NCBI GenBank assembly: GCA_019359725.1
Contig: JAHHGR010000010.1
Coordinates: forward strand, 18,341-82,340
From: Aphanocapsa lilacina HA4352-LM1
Lineage (GTDB): Bacteria > Cyanobacteriota > Cyanobacteriia > Gloeobacterales > Gloeobacteraceae
Direction of reading: 5' to 3'
DNA length: 64,000 bases
A program made the translations under genes and the position numbers. The notes beneath the pieces were generated by a model. That model was not told where the DNA came from. It saw only the letters and a program-made list of their open reading frames with translations, and searched no databases. Within the stretch, counting starts at the first letter, position 1. Each line of letters begins with the position of its first letter. Of the stretch, positions 52,759 to 61,792 are shown one piece after another.

Positions 52759-55700
52759 TTATAGTGCATTGCACGTCGCGCTCTTGGGGGTAAGAGCAGT
52801 CACTTTGCCGCCGCTAAGTTCACCCACGAAGATCGTCCCGTCCGGGCTCTGGGCGATCGGCAGCGGTTCATCGAAGCCCCCGATGAGGCTCTGGGAGGAA
52901 ATCACCGATTTGCCGTCGTTAGCAAGCACGATGCGGGTGAGATCGTCGCCGTTGGAGTAATTGACCGTCAGCAGGTTGTTCTTGAGTGCGCCGCAGAACG
53001 CCCCGGCGGTGTACTCGATAATGCCGTTGGCCGATTGATTGGTGCCCAATTGGAAGAAAGGCGGCTCCCAGTTAGGTAGGGGTGGCACCCGCTGATAACT
53101 GCCGTCTTTGAAGACGCACTCGTTGCGGCGGGGATTGGGGTGGCCGTAGTATTTGCCCTTTTTCACCCAGTGCAGCAGGTCCGGCTGCAGTCCAGGGTTG
53201 TCGCCGCCTTCGCTCACCGGCGCGGGATCGCCGAAGCCCAGACAGGGTGGAGTGGGCGAGGGCGGGTAGGTGCCGGTCACCCCCAGGCCGTTGTCGGTGG
53301 CGTAGAGGTTGCCGTTGCTGTGGAAGACAAAATCGTAAGAGTTGCGCAGACCCGTCGCGTGCGTCACGACGCTGCAGGGGGGGGAGCCGTATGGGTCGCT
53401 GGCGTTCTCGCAGGAGCCGTCGAAGCCGGCGCTTTTGACGTCCGCCACCAAGATCGCCGCTGAGAGCGGCTGCTCCTCGCGATCGCCAAACTCGGTGCCA
53501 GCATCGTTGGGAGCTCCGGCGGCGGTGTTGCCGCCTACGGAAATATAGAGCTTGCCGTCCGGGCCGAAGTGCAGCGAGTTGGTGGAGTGGTTGTTGAGCG
53601 CCCGCGGCAGCCCGGTGATTTTGTCTTCGATGGTGGCGAAGTTGGTGCCTGAAAGACGAGTGACCTTGGCGGAATTGACGATGCCCTGGTTGGTCGAAGG
53701 GCTCGAATGGGTCACCCAGAGAATGACATTGCCCGCCGTCGAAGCCGGATCGACGGCGATCCCCAGAAGCAGCCGGTCGCCTTGCTTGTCGACCAACGAA
53801 GTGATGAGCTGTTCGCTGACGGGCAGTTTATCTGGACCCAGGGTAAAAGCACGGATGGTGCCGAACAGTTCCGCCACGTACAGCCTGCCGTCCGGGCCCC
53901 AGACCATCCCGGTGGGACCGCCCGGCGACAGGAAGGAGGTGCGTGTGAATTCAAAACCACTAGGCGGCGGCGGCGCCGAGCCGGAGATTACCGCAAAGTC
54001 GTCGAAGCTGTAGGTGAGGGCGGCAGGACCGTTGCGGTGGCTTGCAAAAATGCCGCCGAAGCTCTTGGTGCCGATGGTCGGGTCGATAGTGGCCGCATCG
54101 AAGCTGAAGAAGTCGTTGGGGGGAGTAAAAGTGCCCATGGCGAGCGGAGTGGTGCCGTTGAGGCTGTAGCTTGCGGAAATGGTCTTGGCGACCGGATCGG
54201 CGCGCAGTTCGAGCCCAACTCTGGCGCCGCTCAAGTTCAGCGAGCCGGGGGTGGACAAACTGGCCGTCAGTTTGCCGCCAACTTCCATGTCGTAGCGAAT
54301 CTGGGTGCCCCCTGCGGTGGATATCACCACCAGCTTTAAATAATTGTCCTGATCATTACCGAACCATAGGCCGGCCTGCTCGAAGTTTCCGGTACCCGCC
54401 GGCGGATTGACCAGCGTGGTGCCGATAATCGAAATCTGGCTGGGGGCGTCGATTCCCACCGCCAGGGCATTGTCCTGGGAGTTACTTGCTTCGAAGGCGA
54501 GGCCAGCGGTGGTCGTAATTTTGAAAATCCCCGCCTGCTGATCGACCAGCAGCTTGGCAGGCAAATAGCCGGTACCTTTGCCGGTGGGGTCGACGATGCT
54601 GAAGCCGGTACCGACGCCGTTTTTGTCGAGGAGTTTGCCCTTACTTTCGCTGAAGTTGAGCTGGTAGGGCAGATTGACCAGCACTTGCGAGCACGGCAGC
54701 GTCGAGATCGGTGGACAACTGCCGCCGTTGGCGACACGGAGCTTCCCGCTTTTGACGGTCTGGGTGCCGTTGGTGAGGGCAACGGCGGTGGTGAATGTGT
54801 GCTCGCCGTCGGCCAGTGTGCGCGTATCGAAAGGCTTGGCCTGGCCGTTCGTCGCGTTGGTGCCGGCAAGATCGTATGGAAAGAGGCTTTCGACCCGGGC
54901 GGGGGTGCCGGCGCGGTCAGGATCGTCGATGTAAAAAGACACCTTGGAGATGCCGTTGCCGGATTTGGCGTTGAGAAAGACGTAAATATCGCCTGTGACT
55001 TCCTGAGCGCTCAGCAGCACAGCCCCGCTGCGGTCGGGGGCTGTGCTGAGGGCCAGATCGTAGACCGCTTGGGGGTATTGAACGGCAAAGCTCTCGAAAT
55101 TTACCGTCACATCCGGCGCCGAGCTAGTAAAGGCGAGGATACCTGCCCGCATCGTCGAGGAGCCCGCAAAAAACGAGGCGGGAGCGGTGGGCTGGAAGAC
55201 TTGGGACAGCTGAATCGGGGTGGCGGTATCGGAGTTGATCCGGTAGCTGGCGGTGATCTTGCCGGTGGCCGGATCGCCTTTTAAGAACAGGTCCAGCGTG
55301 TTGATGCTCGCCCAGTTGAGGCCGCTTATCTGGGGAAGCTGACCGCCGCCGACGCTCTGGCGCACGGCGTTCTGTTCCTGATAGAACTGCAAACCGAGGC
55401 TGCCGCTGCCGCTGCCGGCGTTGACGATCACGAACTTGACGTAGTTGTCCTGATTGGTGCCCAGGAAGATCCCCCCCTGTTGATAGGCGCTGGCCAGATT
55501 GGTCAGAGGACCTTTGAGGCGGGCTGTAATAGTAAACGGAACCGTGGTGTCGGCCGCCACCTGCAAGCCATTGACCAGATTGTTGGCGGTGGCGTTGCTT
55601 CCCTGGGTGGCCGTCATCTTCAGACTGCCCGAGGCCGTGTCAAGGTCGATGCGGTCGGCGTCGTACTGGTTGCCGGCCGCGTTCGGCTGCACGGACGTAA

Positions 55701-55857
55701 ATCCGGTGCCCTGCCCATCTTTGTCGAGGATGGTGGTGGAGACCGGTGCCGAGAAACTAAGGGTCGTGCCCGCCGTCTGCGGCAAAACAACAGCAGGACT
55801 ACCCAACAGCACCGTCCACAAAATAATAATAGTAAATACTAGTTTATTTGCATTCAT
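52759..55857 (-). CDS. secreted modular protein with duplicated N-terminal domains and sugar-dehydrogenase-like propeller
   Basis: A 1032-residue protein with a signal peptide (about residues 1-28). Two similar jelly-roll/concanavalin-like modules (about 30-265 and 395-620) share LDKDGQGTGFTSV / LDKNGVGTGFSIV and GIFLGTNQDNYVKFVIV / GLWFGNDQDNYLKLVVI. Between them lies an Ig-like segment (about 270-375). The C-terminal third (about 630-1025) is a GSDH/sorbosone-dehydrogenase-like beta-propeller: GPTGMVWGPDGRLYVAELFG, LLLGIAVDPAS, NSLHFGPDGKLYISVGGN, GLRNSYDFVFHSNGNLYATDNG, AQSPDGTIFVGEL. A PQQ-type sugar oxidation or carbohydrate-binding role is inferred. A cell-surface location is likely. 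Confidence 0.85.
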   Translation of the reverse strand: MNANKLVFTIIILWTVLLGSPAVVLPQTAGTTLSFSAPVSTTILDKDGQGTGFTSVQPNAAGNQYDADRIDLDTASGSLKMTATQGSNATANNLVNGLQVAADTTVPFTITARLKGPLTNLASAYQQGGIFLGTNQDNYVKFVIVNAGSGSGSLGLQFYQEQNAVRQSVGGGQLPQISGLNWASINTLDLFLKGDPATGKITASYRINSDTATPIQLSQVFQPTAPASFFAGSSTMRAGILAFTSSAPDVTVNFESFAVQYPQAVYDLALSTAPDRSGAVLLSAQEVTGDIYVFLNAKSGNGISKVSFYIDDPDRAGTPARVESLFPYDLAGTNATNGQAKPFDTRTLADGEHTFTTAVALTNGTQTVKSGKLRVANGGSCPPISTLPCSQVLVNLPYQLNFSESKGKLLDKNGVGTGFSIVDPTGKGTGYLPAKLLVDQQAGIFKITTTAGLAFEASNSQDNALAVGIDAPSQISIIGTTLVNPPAGTGNFEQAGLWFGNDQDNYLKLVVISTAGGTQIRYDMEVGGKLTASLSTPGSLNLSGARVGLELRADPVAKTISASYSLNGTTPLAMGTFTPPNDFFSFDAATIDPTIGTKSFGGIFASHRNGPAALTYSFDDFAVISGSAPPPPSGFEFTRTSFLSPGGPTGMVWGPDGRLYVAELFGTIRAFTLGPDKLPVSEQLITSLVDKQGDRLLLGIAVDPASTAGNVILWVTHSSPSTNQGIVNSAKVTRLSGTNFATIEDKITGLPRALNNHSTNSLHFGPDGKLYISVGGNTAAGAPNDAGTEFGDREEQPLSAAILVADVKSAGFDGSCENASDPYGSPPCSVVTHATGLRNSYDFVFHSNGNLYATDNGLGVTGTYPPSPTPPCLGFGDPAPVSEGGDNPGLQPDLLHWVKKGKYYGHPNPRRNECVFKDGSYQRVPPLPNWEPPFFQLGTNQSANGIIEYTAGAFCGALKNNLLTVNYSNGDDLTRIVLANDGKSVISSQSLIGGFDEPLPIAQSPDGTIFVGELSGGKVTALTPKSATCNAL

Positions 55858-56122
55858 GATGGTTTGCCTGGGTGAACCGAGGAAAGGGGCTGCCCGGTGT
55901 CGATAAAGATACTACGACAATTCATACCAGACTGGATGCAGGCTCGTCGATAGAGATATGACAATCTTGTCCAATAGCCCCTCTGGGCAACTTAGCCCGA
56001 CTTGAAATCATCTTGAGAAGAGCCCCATCGAAACGAGACATAGTAGGTAGATAGCTTCCCATCAGTTGGGATGGCAGTGGCTGCAGCGACGGCCGACAAA
56101 CGGAGTCGGCCAGGGAAATTGG

Positions 56123-57982
56123 CTACACGTTGGTCCTGTCGTCGGGTCGGTTGTTTTCGGGGGTGCCCAGGCCGACCAACTCCAGCAGCTTAAGGGCATT
56201 GGTGGTCGGAGCGACTCCGGGGCGCATGCGGTAGTCAAAGGTCATCACCGGTCCTACGGCCCCCGCCGCAAAATGTTCGCGAAAGTGCACCGTACGGGCG
56301 GCCGCGGCCAATTCCGGCAGATCCGCCAGGGCCAGATCGTGGGTGGAGATGGCCCCCAGGGCACCGCGACCCAGCAGGAAGGTGAGCACTCGGCGCACAG
56401 CCACCTGCCTCTCGGCCGAATTGGTGCCGAGCAAAATTTCATCGAGCAGGTACAGCAGTGGACGCTCCGCAGGCCGGGCGGCGTCGACCACTTCTTTGAG
56501 CCGCTGCAGCTCGGCCATATAGAACGACAGACCGCCTGCGAGCGAATCTTGTACGCGCATGCTCGTCTTGAGCGTCACCGGCGGCAGCGTCAGCGAGCGG
56601 GCGCACACGGGCGCTCCGGCCAGAGCGAGCACGACATTCAGGCCGATGGATCTCAACAGCGTGCTTTTGCCGGACATATTCGAGCCGGTCACCAGCAAAA
56701 ATGTACCGGGAGGACCGAGGGTGACGTCGTTGGCGACGCGCACCGCTTCGCCGATGAGCGGATGGCCCAGTTGCCCGGCAACAATGACTTGCAAGCGTGT
56801 GTCGACCTCGGCAAAGACCCACTCCGGCTGGTCGTGGGCCAGGGAGGCGAGGGAGGCGAGCGCTTCGATTTGGGCGAGCGCTTCAAGCCAGCTGCGTACC
56901 CGCTCCCCCGATTGCCGCCGCCAGCTTTCGAGAAAGCTCAGCACGTGTACGTCCCAGAGGGTAATCCACTGCACCGCCAGATAGATGAGTTGCGAGAAGC
57001 GCAGATCCGAGTAGCCCACAATCGTATCGAGCCTGCGCAGGCGACGCTCGGCATTCAGGCTTTCGCTCTGCAGGGATTTGAGAGTTTCGTTGCGGCTTTC
57101 GAGGCGCGACAGCGCCGCAAAGAGCCCCGCGTAGGCGCGCACGCTGCCGGAGCGGTTGGAAACCGCCGCGAAAATTCGATGTATCCTATCAGTATAGATG
57201 CCGCTCAGAACAATATTGAGCGTCAAAGGCCAAAGCCACAGCGGCAAGGCCGAAACTTCCGCCACCTGCAGCGCGATGAGCGCCACCGTGGCAGCAGCCG
57301 ACAGCCGCGCTACCCAGACAAGCCAGGGGCGCTCTGCAAGCCAGGATGAATCCTCAGCCCAGGCCACGAAGGACACCGGGTCGGGGGGCTTCTGGGCGAG
57401 GGGCCGACCGGCAACTGCCAGATCCTGCCGCCAGTCGAGCAGGGGGGCCAGTTCGGCAATCGTCCGCTGCCGCCTGGCAATCACCGCCGGCCCGGCCGGT
57501 TCGAGCAGCCAGCGCGCCAGAAGCCTCCGGCCCATCGGGGTATGGGCGGTGCAGGTCAGTTGAAACAGCGAGACGCGCCCAAACAAATCCAGATCGCGCG
57601 CGAAAGTAGCTTGCTCGGCAAATTCGGGCGTCTCGGGCACCGGTGCTGCCTGCCAGTCGCGGCGGTGGCGGGCGAGGGCTTCGCGATTCTCTTGCTCCAA
57701 CGCTTCGAGGCGCCGCAGTTCCCTTTCGTTGCGCTCAAACAAGACCAACAGCCCAATAAAGCCCACCGCGCCCGTCGCCGCCAGGGTGAGCATCAGCGGT
57801 TGAACAGTGTTGCGATCGGCAAGTCCCACAATCAAAAAGACCAGGGCGATCAAGAACACCGCCACCCGGGCGTTGGCAATCCGCCCGGTGCGCCGCTCGT
57901 ACAGCCGCCGCGCCGCACCGAAGCGCTCCAGACGCTCCCGGTAGATAGCTTCGATAGAACATTTTTCAGCTTGGAGATCCAT
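56123..57982 (-). CDS. membrane-bound MutS-like ATPase
   Basis: A 619-residue protein. It has two N-terminal transmembrane helices (about residues 35-75, AVFLIALVFLIVGLA and LAATGAVGFIGLLVLF), a MutS-like lever region and another hydrophobic pair (about 215-260, VARLSAAATVALIALQVAEV). A C-terminal MutS V ATPase domain carries Walker A TGSNMSGKSTLLRSIG, LPPVTLKTSMRVQDSLAGGLSFYMAEL (signature), Walker B LLYLLDEILLGTNSAERQ and ISTHDLALADL. The mismatch-binding N-terminal domain of MutS is absent, so it is not a canonical repair protein. The role is unknown. Confidence 0.88.
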   Translation of the reverse strand: MDLQAEKCSIEAIYRERLERFGAARRLYERRTGRIANARVAVFLIALVFLIVGLADRNTVQPLMLTLAATGAVGFIGLLVLFERNERELRRLEALEQENREALARHRRDWQAAPVPETPEFAEQATFARDLDLFGRVSLFQLTCTAHTPMGRRLLARWLLEPAGPAVIARRQRTIAELAPLLDWRQDLAVAGRPLAQKPPDPVSFVAWAEDSSWLAERPWLVWVARLSAAATVALIALQVAEVSALPLWLWPLTLNIVLSGIYTDRIHRIFAAVSNRSGSVRAYAGLFAALSRLESRNETLKSLQSESLNAERRLRRLDTIVGYSDLRFSQLIYLAVQWITLWDVHVLSFLESWRRQSGERVRSWLEALAQIEALASLASLAHDQPEWVFAEVDTRLQVIVAGQLGHPLIGEAVRVANDVTLGPPGTFLLVTGSNMSGKSTLLRSIGLNVVLALAGAPVCARSLTLPPVTLKTSMRVQDSLAGGLSFYMAELQRLKEVVDAARPAERPLLYLLDEILLGTNSAERQVAVRRVLTFLLGRGALGAISTHDLALADLPELAAAARTVHFREHFAAGAVGPVMTFDYRMRPGVAPTTNALKLLELVGLGTPENNRPDDRTNV

Positions 57983-57989
57983 TAGGTGT

Positions 57990-59099
57990 CTAGACCACCC
58001 GTCCGGCGCCGAAGTAGATCCGCCGCAAGAAGCGCTCGTATTCGCCCTCGCCCATCAGGTGATTTTCGGCGATACCCTGGTTGTGGCTCGAAGCATGGAC
58101 GAAGCGGCCGTCGCCCACGTAAATACCGGTGTGGGTGGCGCGGCTGCGCTTCTCACTAAAAAACAGCAAATCCCCGGGCTCTAGCTTCTGCCAGTCCTCG
58201 GCGCGCGGTGCCACCGGCCGACTGGCTGCCTGCTGCTGGTAAGAATCCCTGGGGATTGCCCCCCCGGCCATCCGGTAAACGGTTTGATTGAAGCCGCTGC
58301 AATCGAGGGCGCGGTCGAGCGTGCCCCCCCAGAGGTAGCGGGTGGGCTGGTCAGCGAGCAGCACCCGGGCCAGCTCGACGACCCGCGCCGCTGTGGGCAC
58401 CTCGCCAGGTACGATTCGGCGCAAGGCTTCACTTGGAATCGTCACTTCCCGGCCCTCGGCAGTGTGCGCGGGCGCACTGCCGGCACCCGCAACGATACTG
58501 CCGCGCGGCAAACCGGGCATCGAGCGCATGAGCATCGAGCGCGGCGCCGATTGCCAGGCCTGCCACTCAGCCTCGGTCCACAGCACCGCCCGCTCGGTGG
58601 GCATCCAGCCCACGTAGCCGTCCCACTCGCGCAAAATCTGGTACCAGCGCCCGTCGCCACTGCGCGCAAGCACTTTGAGCGTATCGCCGGGCAGCGCCTG
58701 GGAAACCAGTTCAGATCCGGCGTCCGGTTCGGCGCGCAGGTCCGTTCCCGAGGCGCGCACTACCCCCCAGGACCGCTCGCCCATCGCTTTGAACGGAAAA
58801 ATTTTCATACGGTTATCCACCGGACCCAGGCGGGAAAAAGCCGCTTCGAGCGCCGCCCGGTCGCGCGCTTCGAGGGCGCGGCCCACCAGCACGATGCGCC
58901 CCCCCTGCCAGGTGGCCCCGGCTTTTAGCACCGCCCGCGCGCCGTAGCCTCTAGGCAGGGTGGCGGCGTAGCGCTCAATGGTCGGCCCTAGGGCCGGAGC
59001 CGCCCCAGCCGGAACGGCCAAAACCCCCAAGCCCCCCAGAACCTGGAGAAACCGGCGTCGGCTACTTGTTATGATGCTTCTCTTCACAGGCGATCCCAT
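57990..59099 (-). CDS. Tat-exported NlpC/P60 (C40) peptidase with SH3 domain
   Basis: About 369 residues from the ATG at 59099; GTG 59087 is an alternative. A twin-arginine signal (SSRRRFLQVLGGLGVLAVPAGA, about residues 13-34) is followed by SH3b-like segments (GVVRASGTDLRAEPDAG..., WYQILREWDGYVGWMP). A C-terminal NlpC/P60 domain has the catalytic Cys in RALDCSGFNQTVYRMAGGAIPRDS and His in THTGIYVGDGRFVHASS. It would cleave peptidoglycan stem peptides in the periplasm. The start overlaps the preceding small gene by up to 38 bp. Confidence 0.9.
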   Translation of the reverse strand: MGSPVKRSIITSSRRRFLQVLGGLGVLAVPAGAAPALGPTIERYAATLPRGYGARAVLKAGATWQGGRIVLVGRALEARDRAALEAAFSRLGPVDNRMKIFPFKAMGERSWGVVRASGTDLRAEPDAGSELVSQALPGDTLKVLARSGDGRWYQILREWDGYVGWMPTERAVLWTEAEWQAWQSAPRSMLMRSMPGLPRGSIVAGAGSAPAHTAEGREVTIPSEALRRIVPGEVPTAARVVELARVLLADQPTRYLWGGTLDRALDCSGFNQTVYRMAGGAIPRDSYQQQAASRPVAPRAEDWQKLEPGDLLFFSEKRSRATHTGIYVGDGRFVHASSHNQGIAENHLMGEGEYERFLRRIYFGAGRVV

Positions 59100-59352
59100 C
59101 AAAATCGGCGCACCGCCCGGCCTCCAGGTCGGTCCAACCCTCCGGATGCAGCGCACAGACAATATAGCGGTTCGACCCGTAGTAGCGGCAGCTCCGGCAG
59201 TAGGGCTGGGTGCCGGGGGCCAGCCGCGTCTGGGTCATCGCCCGCTGGATATCTTCTAGCTGCTGGTCGGTTTGCTTGAGAGTCTGCTGGATGACGAAAA
59301 ACTGCACACCCAGGCAGACGACCAACAGTAGCAGCAGCAGGGTTAAAAGCAC
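59062..59352 (-). CDS. small membrane protein with conserved cysteines
   Basis: A 96-residue protein from a GTG at 59352 with a strongly hydrophobic N-terminal helix (LLTLLLLLLVVCLGVQFFVI, about residues 2-21). A short coiled stretch leads to a Cys-rich end: YCRSCRYYGSNRYIVCALHPEGW and ...AGRCADFDGIACEEKH. This CxxC...C...C...C pattern recurs in small cyanobacterial proteins and suggests a metal-binding or disulfide module facing the periplasm. It overlaps the start of the NlpC/P60 gene. Confidence 0.7.
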   Translation of the reverse strand: MLLTLLLLLLVVCLGVQFFVIQQTLKQTDQQLEDIQRAMTQTRLAPGTQPYCRSCRYYGSNRYIVCALHPEGWTDLEAGRCADFDGIACEEKHHNK

Positions 59353-59468
59353 GCCCCTTCTCCCAAGCTTGCAAAGAGCCCGAACCGCCCGCAGGCTTTC
59401 TCCACATTATTGCCCTGATTTGAGCGGATCAATTACAATAACCCAGACTTTGCACAGGAGCATATCCG

Positions 59469-60218
59469 ATGGTTGCCATCCTCCAGCAGGCCTTCCAAGC
59501 CAGACGGGCCGTCAAGATCATTGCCGGGCTCAACAATTTCGACAGCGCCCGCGTCGTCCAGATCGTGCGCGCTGCCGAGGCGGGAGGAGCCACCTTCGTC
59601 GATATCGCCTGTGACGCCGAACTGATTCGCCTGGTGCGCCGCAGCACCGATTTGCCCGTGTGCGTCTCCGCCATCGAACCGCAGGGCCTGCTGATGGCCG
59701 TGCGCAGCGGTGCCGACTGCGTCGAGATCGGCAACTTCGACAGCTTCTATGCCCGTGGCGTTCGCTTCGACGCTGAGGTGGTGCTCGATCTGGCCCGCCG
59801 CAGCCGCGACCTGCTAGGTTGCGACGTCATGCTCTCGGTGACCGTCCCCCACACCCTGAGCCTCGATGTACAGGTCAGTCTGGCGGTGCAGCTCGAAGCG
59901 CTGGGCGCCGATATCATCCAGACCGAAGGCGGTACCAGCAGCCGGCCCATCCACCCCGGCACCCTGGGCCTGGTGGAGAAGGCCGCTCCCACCCTGGCTG
60001 CGGCCTACGAAATTTCGCGCTCGGTGAGCGTGCCGGTGCTGTGCGCTTCGGGTCTTTCGGCGGTCACTGTGCCCATGGCTCTTGCCTGCGGCGCGGCGGG
60101 CGTCGGCGTCGGTTCGGCGGTCAACCGCCTGGGCGACGAGGTGGCCATGGTCGCCCAGGTGCGCGCCATCGTCGAAGCGGTCGAGCAAGCCTGTGTGTTT
60201 GAGCGGGTTTCTCCGTGA
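59469..60218 (+). CDS. ycf23: DUF561/Ycf23 family protein
   Basis: A 249-residue TIM-barrel-like protein, an orthologue of plastid Ycf23. Features are AVKIIAGLNNFDSARVVQIVRAAEAGGATFVDIACD, CVSAIEPQGLLMAVRSGADCVEIGNFDSFYARG, TVPHTLSLDVQVSLAVQLEALGADIIQTEGGTSS and AACGAAGVGVGSAVN-like glycine turns near the end. AGGAG is 8 bp upstream of the ATG. Function unknown; it is conserved across cyanobacteria and algae. It overlaps the downstream RidA gene by 4 bp. Confidence 0.93.
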   Translation: MVAILQQAFQARRAVKIIAGLNNFDSARVVQIVRAAEAGGATFVDIACDAELIRLVRRSTDLPVCVSAIEPQGLLMAVRSGADCVEIGNFDSFYARGVRFDAEVVLDLARRSRDLLGCDVMLSVTVPHTLSLDVQVSLAVQLEALGADIIQTEGGTSSRPIHPGTLGLVEKAAPTLAAAYEISRSVSVPVLCASGLSAVTVPMALACGAAGVGVGSAVNRLGDEVAMVAQVRAIVEAVEQACVFERVSP

Positions 60219-60592
60219 AGGCTCTTCGCAGTGAGAACAACCCCTACCCCTACTCTCCCGCCGTTATTCACGGGGGACTGGTCTATACCGCCGGCCAGAT
60301 CCCCCTGGTGCCCGATAGCGGTGAAGTCGTCACCGGCGACATCGAAGCCCAGACCCACCAGACGCTCACCAACCTGCACAACGTGCTCAAGCTTGCAGGC
60401 AGCAATCTGGGCCGGGTGATCAAGGTGACGGTGTTTCTCACCGACATGGCCGATTTTGCCGGCCTCAACCGCGTCTACCAGACATTTTTTACCGATCACC
60501 TGCCCGCCCGCTCCTGCGTGGCGGTCGCTGCTTTGCCCCGGGGGGTGAAAGTCGAAATCGAAGCGGTGGCGGCTTTGAATGAAAGTAATTGA
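60215..60592 (+). CDS. RidA family enamine/imine deaminase
   Basis: A 125-residue protein from a GTG at 60215, overlapping the previous stop (GTGA). It has the RidA core: YSPAVIHGGLVYTAGQIPLVPDSGEVVTGDIEAQTHQTLTNL, LGRVIKVTVFLTDMADFAGLNRVYQTFF and LPARSCVAVAALPRGVKVEIEAVA. The Arg in PARS is the conserved catalytic residue. It hydrolyses reactive 2-aminoacrylate-type imines. tRNA-Arg follows 19 bp downstream. Confidence 0.93.
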   Translation: MKALRSENNPYPYSPAVIHGGLVYTAGQIPLVPDSGEVVTGDIEAQTHQTLTNLHNVLKLAGSNLGRVIKVTVFLTDMADFAGLNRVYQTFFTDHLPARSCVAVAALPRGVKVEIEAVAALNESN

Positions 60593-60611
60593 TTCGCTAT
60601 AGTAAATTTAT

Positions 60612-60684
60612 GCGCCCGTAGCCTAGAGGATCAGGCAGCGACCTTCTAAGTCGCCTTACACAGGTTCAAATCCTGTCGGGCGCA
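60612..60684 (+). tRNA. tRNA-Arg (TCT)
   Basis: GCGCCCG pairs with CGGGCGC. The D arm contains GCCTAGAGGATCAGGC. The anticodon arm GCGAC-CTTCTAA-GTCGC has anticodon TCT, and the T arm is ACAGGTTCAAATCCTGT. It is 73 nt with no encoded CCA and reads AGA/AGG codons, rare in a GC-rich genome. Confidence 0.95.
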
Positions 60685-60792
60685 CTAAAGATTTATCATT
60701 CGTTAAGCTGTTAGAAACTGTGGAACTCGGATGAAGTTTCCGGTGACAGTTCACAGAATAATCACCGCACAGTACAGAGCAATCCATCAAAT

Positions 60793-61200
60793 ATGAGTAA
60801 CATGGCCAGCCAGACGTTTTTGCACCGCATCGGCACCGACCTGGTGCACATTCCCCGCATCGAGGGAATGCTGGAGCGCTATGGTCAACAATTTCTTAAT
60901 CGCGTCTACACCGAAGGCGAACAGCACTACTGTCTGGCATCGAAGCCGCACCGGGCCAACCGGCTGGCGGGGCGCTGGGCGGCCAAGGAGGCGGTGACCA
61001 AGGCCCTGGGTACGGGCTGGCGGGGAGTGGGCTACTGCGACATCGAAGTGGTACGGCTTGGCACCGGAGAGCCGACCATCCGCTTGCGCGGCCGGGCGGC
61101 GCTTTTGGTGGAGCGCTACGGGCGGCTCGATTGGCAGGTCAGTTTCAGCCACGACCGCGAGTACGCCGTCGCCACCGTCTCGGTGATCGGCTTTTTCTAG
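60793..61200 (+). CDS. acpS: holo-[acyl-carrier-protein] synthase
   Basis: A 135-residue phosphopantetheinyl transferase: IGTDLVHIPRIEGMLERYGQQFLNRVYTEGE, CLASKPHRANRLAGRWAAKEAVTKALGTGW (WxxKEA motif) and VSFSHDREYAVATVSV. It loads the 4'-phosphopantetheine arm from CoA onto acyl carrier protein. MSNMAS before the conserved part may not be translated; the downstream ATG (MASQTF) is also possible. The last 4 bp overlap the convergent gene. Confidence 0.95.
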   Translation: MSNMASQTFLHRIGTDLVHIPRIEGMLERYGQQFLNRVYTEGEQHYCLASKPHRANRLAGRWAAKEAVTKALGTGWRGVGYCDIEVVRLGTGEPTIRLRGRAALLVERYGRLDWQVSFSHDREYAVATVSVIGFF

Positions 61201-61571
61201 AGGCCGAGACCGTCGATCATGCTGCGCTCCAGCCAGAGCAGCAAGAAAAAGGCCCCCGAGAGCATCAGGTGGCGGCCGGTCCAGGCGTAGGCGTGCTCCT
61301 GGGCGTCGGGGTCTTTGAGGTGGCGGTCGACCAGCCACCAGCTCAGACCGATCCAGGCCACCGAAAGACCGATGACCGGGGCGTCGAAGATATGAACCAG
61401 TTCGGTGAAGGCCCAGCCAAGACAGATGTAGAGCACCCCCAGCAGCCAACCGAGCAAGGGGCGGTACTGATCGTCGGGAAGCAGCGCCAGCGCGTTGATG
61501 ATGCGGCCGTCGATGGCGCGGATGGCCCCACCGATGGCAACGACATAGCTTCCGTAGATCAGTGTTTCCAT
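61197..61571 (-). CDS. four-helix membrane protein, function unknown
   Basis: A 124-residue protein, METLIYGSYVVAIGGAIRAIDGR at the start. It has four predicted transmembrane helices (about residues 5-18, 38-58, 65-82 and 103-117). Clear hydrophobic blocks are LLGWLLGVLYICLGWAF and VIGLSVAWIGLSWWLV. No functional motif is seen. It converges on acpS with a 4-bp overlap. Confidence 0.7.
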   Translation of the reverse strand: METLIYGSYVVAIGGAIRAIDGRIINALALLPDDQYRPLLGWLLGVLYICLGWAFTELVHIFDAPVIGLSVAWIGLSWWLVDRHLKDPDAQEHAYAWTGRHLMLSGAFFLLLWLERSMIDGLGL

Positions 61572-61792
61572 AGGATGGACCCGAATAAGTAATTCTCCCT
61601 ATTATGCTATTATGCCGTGAGGATTGGCTCCAAAGATAGTGAACATAAGTAAATTTTTGAAGATGAGATGAATCGACACTGTGGGGCCATTTTCGGGGGG
61701 GCCGGTGTAAATGGGCTTGATTCGGTGGCGGTCGCGAAATCGGGCGCAGGCATTACACTGATGGCCGGACAACAGCTTCCGGGCGGGTATCT

